Origin: Cryptomeria japonica
Taxonomy: Eukaryota; Streptophyta; Pinopsida; Cupressales; Cupressaceae
Direction of reading: 5' to 3'
NCBI RefSeq assembly: GCF_030272615.1
Contig: NC_081408.1
Coordinates: 610,521,673 to 610,581,672 of the forward strand
Length of the DNA: 60,000 nt
Shown one piece after another: positions 51,801 through 57,800 of the stretch; the stretch's first letter is position 1, and every line of letters begins with the position of its first letter. Under the pieces are notes generated by a model. It saw nothing but the letters and a program-made list of their open reading frames with translations. It made no database searches and had not been told where the DNA came from. Made by a program: the position numbers and the translations under genes.

Positions 51801-54800
51801 TACCAAAATACTCATGACTCCCTCATTTTACATCCAAATCAACTCAAACCAGTCCCAAACCCACCGTACATCATAAGCAATGACAACCAATCAAACCCAC
51901 ACCCCAAACAAACCCTAATTTATTTTGCACGCATCCCAATGCAACACAGAAAACCCATGCCTAGTCTAAGAATTTCGATTTGGTATTATAAATTCAAAAC
52001 TCAAACAAACGTGCTAAAAACTTACAAAGTTTATCGCCAGTGCTGGGAAGGAAGATAGAGCTGATACCCATAACCGTCAGTCACTTCAACAGAGAGGTAT
52101 GATAAAAAATATGCTTCAGCCACAGTCAAAACCAGCGAGTCTCCAGAATCACTTCAACACCAAAATTGTCTATGGTAAACTCTGAGAATGTAGGAGAATA
52201 CAATGCACAGTTGGGTACTGTATTTCAAGTACGAAACTGGGTAGCACTAGGGAGACGCACTCCGAAGCCTCAAGTTCTGTCGCCAAACCAGCAGCATAAC
52301 ATTACAAATTTTCAAGATGCTGCAAATGGGAGCCCAAGCCTCATATTTATAACTTCACCCTTCAAATCCAAATGCCATTCCTCCAAATTCCACGCCTTGC
52401 ATTTGAATTTCATTCCACTACAAGTGGACCCAAGTGTAGCGCCACTTTCTTCCTAAGTCAAGACTCACGCCAAAAGGGGGGAGGGCCCATGTAAATCACT
52501 TGGCACATAATGGAGATGCAACATGAAATAATGTTCACCTAAAATATTTCGACATCCCATAGTACACATGAATTTCGCCACAATTTAGGATAAAATAGGC
52601 ATTAATCCCAAATTTAATAAACCAGTAGCCAATAATCAGATTAATTAAATATTAACCTTAGGATAAGGAATTAATATTTAATTATGTCGCAAATGACTCC
52701 CGTACTGATTATTATCACAACCAGGATGAAACTGAGCCCGGACGACCACAAAACTGCTGTAGAATCAGAACCCTATCAACTGCTAAAAATAGAACTGTGC
52801 CACACAGCCACTTACTAAAAATAGTAAGTCAAGAACTACTGCTCAAAAAAACATGATCATCGCGTCCAGAGGTAAAACATAGAGAGCTCAGTAGGACAGT
52901 GACACCAAAATGGCCATTCCCTGACTTACTAAAAATAGTAAGTCCTTGTTTCATCAATGCTGGACCCTCATTCTTCATTCCACCTAGCCTACGGGTCTCA
53001 AGAATAGGCTATTGGACCATTGGAAGGTCATCAGTGAGAAGGGGACATTACAAGAAACTCAATCCCTTCAATGCAAAGGCTAAGACACTAAAACGACCAA
53101 CAACAAAACTAAAAGAGCTAACCCTAGAAAGCAAAAAGTAGGGGTCTTCATTTGCAATGGGGCAATGTGTGAGTACCTCACAACAGGGATGTTTCTTAAA
53201 ATTTTGAAAAAAGGGGGTGAGTTGGGGACATTTCCTACCTGTCCCCACATCCCAAAAATTCCCCCCATGGGGCACAAGGTTATTTTTGGCAAGAGACATG
53301 TCTATAAGGAGCATATTTTCAAACCCTTCTGGCCTCACAATTCCCCCTTCCATCCAACATATATATAGCCTAAAAACTAAGAGGTCCAAGAAAGACCAAG
53401 GTCAACTATAGTCCCAAGGTAAAACCTAAGTTCAACAAGCACACTATTTAATGCTACCATACACAAGCACTCCTTACAGTTTCCAAGTGAAGATGTTCAT
53501 GATGTCTCATGTTGGTGCTCCCAGAATTTCAATTTAGCCAAAGAAAATACTAAACAAAAGCCCCAAACAAGTAGATACTCTACCAGCATGTCTTTCATGG
53601 CATAACAAGCTAGCACACATTATAATTGGGCTTTATTCAATAATGGGTGCATGAAACAAGTTTTAAATTGTTAAAAATCTCTTAATTTCAAGGGTTTTTT
53701 TATTTTGCCGAGTCGTAGCCGAGTCATAGCCGAGTCACGAGTCGAGTCGACCTTGCTGAGTCCGAGCCGAGTCCGAGTCTGGGAACTATGCTTTTAACCA
53801 TTCATTAAACTTAACTAAACTTTAATTATTTTAATTTTATTTTTATTTTTTAATTTTATTCTTCTATATTTTAATTTTATTATTAAATCCTATTTCAAAC
53901 TGGGGACATTACACTTTGGGCTTTCACCTGATGTGCACTATTTTCATGAATTGAGGTAAATATTGACTTCTGTGGCTAGTTTCGAGTTACCACTTTAGAA
54001 AATAAACTACCACACTTGAACCAAAGGTTTTTATTAAAAGAATAGAAATATTCAAGGGTTTCATGTAAACATTTTTCTTATTTCAAGAAATGTCAAGTCC
54101 ACTGAAAGTCATCTTAGGCTCAAACATATCATCACCTAGATTGCAAATGTTAATTGTAACTTTATTAAGGACATAGAAAAAAAACCAAATTTGTTGTTGG
54201 CTTGTGTTCCTTGTGGCACTCTCCTTTGTTACATGCATAGTTGAAAAAATCACCAATAGCTTTCAAGACCTGTGAGTACTCGTGGGTTAGATAGGATCTG
54301 TGAGTAACTCATTGAAAATCTCACTCGCACATTATAGGTGAAAACTCACCCAAAACTTGCAAGTAACTCACCAATAACTCAAGAGTCCAAGTTATAAAAG
54401 TTAGTCAACATTGAAATAAAACAATCCATTCAAAAAAAGGTCATTTTCATCATTTTTTTTGGGGTAGTGGTAGAGGTAGCATTGGTAGGAGCTAACACTA
54501 GGTCAAGTTGATCTGGTTCTAGCAAGTGGATCCCTTGGCAAAGACACCATCCAATCAAATAGGGGTATGTGGGAGGATAGCTGTAGTGGCCCACCCAACA
54601 ACAACTATTCAAACCGGGTGGGAGGGAACTATAGTGGTGGGGGCTAAAGTTCTCCCGCCCACCCCAGCAAGCTAAAGTGAGAGACATATCCAGTTAATTC
54701 ATCATCAATTCCTTTTTCTAAAGAGAGAGATATTCAGTCCGAGTCAGATACACCTCTGGAGTCTGATGCTCCAATAAGGGAGATACAGGTTCCTTCACCA

Positions 54801-57800
54801 ACCAGTATTAATTCCAATAGTAAGGTTGGGGAATCATTGATCAGTAGGATATTGAACTCCCGCCATTAGCAGGAAATAGAAAAGCAGTAGGCTACTCCAC
54901 TCCTTCCATCAGCAGTCGATGGATAGAGGTAGTAGTCTATTCCCCTCCTGCCACTACCAGTTGATAGAGAAAGGCAATAGGAAGTTCTCCCCTAGCCACT
55001 AGACTGGTAGATTGAAATTCCTTCCCTCCTGAGACAAAATTTCAATCCTGTCCCATCCAAAGAAAAGTATTTTGGATTATCCTAGCTCTCTGGAAGTGAC
55101 TTTGGGCATGAATAAAGGCTAGTTTAGTCTTTTCGAACATTTGTATTGGAGAATCAGTAATCACACATTCTTGTTACTTTAAAAGGATTTCCTAGTTGCT
55201 GTGCGAGAGATCATCATTACTTGACAAGGGTTTTTGGTGGTTGTGTAAGAGACTTCTCTGCTGTGCAAGTATCATTCTTGCTGCATAAAGTATTTTTTCA
55301 GTTGTACAAGTTGTTCCCTTGTCACACATGGTACCCTTGGTTGCACAGCCTTTTTTCTTGGTTGCATAGCCTTTTTCCTTTTCTGTGCAAAACAAACATT
55401 CTGCACATTCCCTGTGATATTATTTTGAAAATCAGAAATGTGTCATGAGTTAAAAGATTTCCTTTCATGTGTTGAGAGGTTTAGCAAGTTTCTTTGATTA
55501 TAATAATTTTTTCTTCAGCTTTTCCTAAATATCTTTATTAGATCTGCATTTTTGTTTATATACTAAGCTTTAGGAAAGATTTGATATCTTGCATATTCTT
55601 TTGCAAGACGCTAGTCAAAACTAACATTCCTAGATCTCAAACAATATTGAGTGTGTCGAACAATTGTTATATAAATAATAAATTAATAACATATATGCAC
55701 ATTGTCGATGAAAACAATGAAATTTTGTTAATTGGCACATTACCATTGACTCTCATGTGAATTCTCGATTCAGCTTTAATGTTATGTAATATGACTATAA
55801 TGTATACAATGAATACCTTTTATATGAACAATTGAAAATTTCTTACATTTTTAACTTTTCCCTTTTTTCGCCATCCCCTACCGTCCTCTAAAAATGCCCT
55901 CCCATTCCCTACCATCCCACAAATGCATCCGACTTTCCTTGTCCCAGGAACTCTGTGAAACATAGGTAATATGTTCTCTAAATTCCGTAGCATGCATGTT
56001 TTTGAAGACTATTTTTACAAATTTACGGTTTTTTAATTGGAAAATTTGCCAAGACCAAGTTTCACAACAATGCTTATATGTATAGTTCAGCTTATTAATA
56101 TTCAATTCTAAAAGACATAAGGAGGGTTCTTTATTTATTTTCAGAAAATGCATCAAAATTTCTTTTATCACACCAAAGGAACAAGAGAGTTATGTCACTT
56201 GGGCAACCAAAGTGCATAAAAAATATCATCTAATTAAAACCATGAATGTTAAAGCCTGAACCTTTGCCCCAAGGCAAAGCATCTAGATTTCACTGGAAAC
56301 AAACAGTTCTTACCTTAATCAGCAAATTCAAATCCCCTTTAAAATTACTCAATTCTCCTAATTTAATTGGATCCTATCTTCATGAAAGGTAACCTTACAT
56401 GTTTATCTTACAAAAGATAATCAATAGAAGTCTGCCTTTCCATGCTTTATTTCACTTTGCATCTGTTTCTAATCCTGTCCGTGTCCCCTAAGGTGCCTCA
56501 TCTGTAGAAAGGAGTGATGGAAATCTGATTAAGTTGTACCTTAAGCCATGAGATGCCAACACAAGAGGGTGTCAACCATGGTTTGATAGGAACAAAAAAG
56601 GCTAGGTCACCTTCCTCCAGAATTTTAAAGACCTAAACAAGATGGAAACGTTGGGGATTCAAGCTCTTTCGAGTACCTTTGGCAATTCAACAACCACCAG
56701 GGCTTGAAAAGCAGTTTGAGCTTCTAGAAGAATCTTCAATGACACAGACAGGGATTATGACAGGATGGTAGAAGGCAAAATAATTCCAGATTCTTCCTTT
56801 TTTTCCATAGACCACTGGGTCCTTGAAAGCCAAATCAAGGCTAAAAATTTAGCGGATAGATTACTGGTTCTAGAACATACTTGTTGAAGTCATACATTCC
56901 AATACTAATATGGTAATTGTTAGGGTTTTGTAGGAGATACATTTAACATTTTATATTATATGTAACAAACAATTCATTAATATAATAATACTTCAGTGAA
57001 GTCATTGAAATCGACCTACATTAGGAAGTTACAATATAAATCTAAAAATTAATCCAAATCAAGTGTTGCCATAGTTTCTCTGCATTTTTACATGTCATAG
57101 ATGTGAAACAACATGATATTGTAGTCCATGCAAGATAGATGGTGTTCCCCAGCACAACGACAAATCTGTGAGCTCTTTAAATATCAATATCTAATTATCA
57201 GCTGCTGGAAATGGAAAAAAGGAGATGCAGATTTGCTACCACGAAATTTTAAAGAAATCTTTAAGACGAAAAATTCTCATAGGCAAAATGTGGATGCTCT
57301 GGAAGATTGTTTTTTGTAGCACAGAAGAAGATTTTAAAAATAAAATCACATAAAATGTGTCCTAGACACAGATGATAGGAATGACAAAGAAATATGCTGT
57401 GAAAACGTGCTGATCAGAAACTACAAATTGGTATCCATACTATAAATTTCATATTGTGTACAATTCTATGCCACAACTTAGTCGAATTTCAGTCATGAGA
57501 CAAATTCATAGTATAAGCTTGTCCTTTGTTGCTTGTAATCTCTTTCTGAGTCTTGTTGCTATTAGTTGTCAATACTATAATCATTGATTTTAGCTAACAC
57601 CCGTGCAGGGCCTTTGAAAGAAGATTTTCAAGCACACTGGACATGGTGACCACTGTGAGATACAAGGAAAGGCAGCGCAGTGGTAGGTTAGTGGACATAG
57701 CTTCTAGGGCATGTTTTAATGAAGCAAAGGCTCCTCAGGGAAAATTTAGGCCAGGAAAAGGCAATCAGACCATCTGAAGTGTAGCTAAGGTAAAAGAAGT

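Larger units (their letters stand above)
51146..53052 (-). repeat. LTR family B, copy 3: solo LTR (1907 bp) inside the hAT element
   Basis: On the minus strand it starts TGTAATGTCCCCTTCTC (53052) and ends GGGATACTACA (51146). AGAAA at 51141-51145 is repeated at 53053-53057. It is similar along its length to copy 1 (8411-10330). It inserted after the hAT element, which had inserted into the family-A LTR. Confidence 0.9.
50597..53790. mobile_element. Non-autonomous hAT element with 8-bp target duplication
   Basis: CTTTTAAC at 50589-50596 is repeated exactly at 53791-53798; 8 bp is the hAT hallmark. The ends are CAGAGTTCCCAAACTCG and, on the other strand, CATAGTTCCCAGACTCG, a 17-bp terminal inverted repeat with two mismatches. 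Both subterminal regions are packed with ACTCG/CGAGT motifs (50600-50750 and 53700-53780), expected transposase-binding repeats. It encodes no transposase. Without the nested family-B LTR it is about 1.28 kb. Confidence 0.92.
49427..53913 (-). repeat. LTR family A, copy 3 (minus orientation), host of nested elements
   Basis: On the minus strand it starts TGTAATGTCCCCAGTTTGAA at 53913, like copies 1 and 2. It continues with the same growth-phase landmarks (GAGGTATAAAAGGGAGAGAG near 50550 on the minus strand). It holds a duplicated module around GCCCAAGAGCGG/GCCCAAGGGCAG (49721 and 49923). The far end (near 49427) is eroded and was placed only by similarity. A hAT element (50597-53790) is inserted in it. 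Confidence 0.7.

Noticed and set aside
55192-55395. Cys/Lys-rich small protein on the minus strand
   Set aside because: The frame arises from a degenerate 21-25-bp tandem repeat.
55860-55945. Another hAT element end
   Set aside because: CAGAGTTCCTGGGAC on the minus strand resembles the TIR at 50597, but no partner TIR or 8-bp duplication was found.
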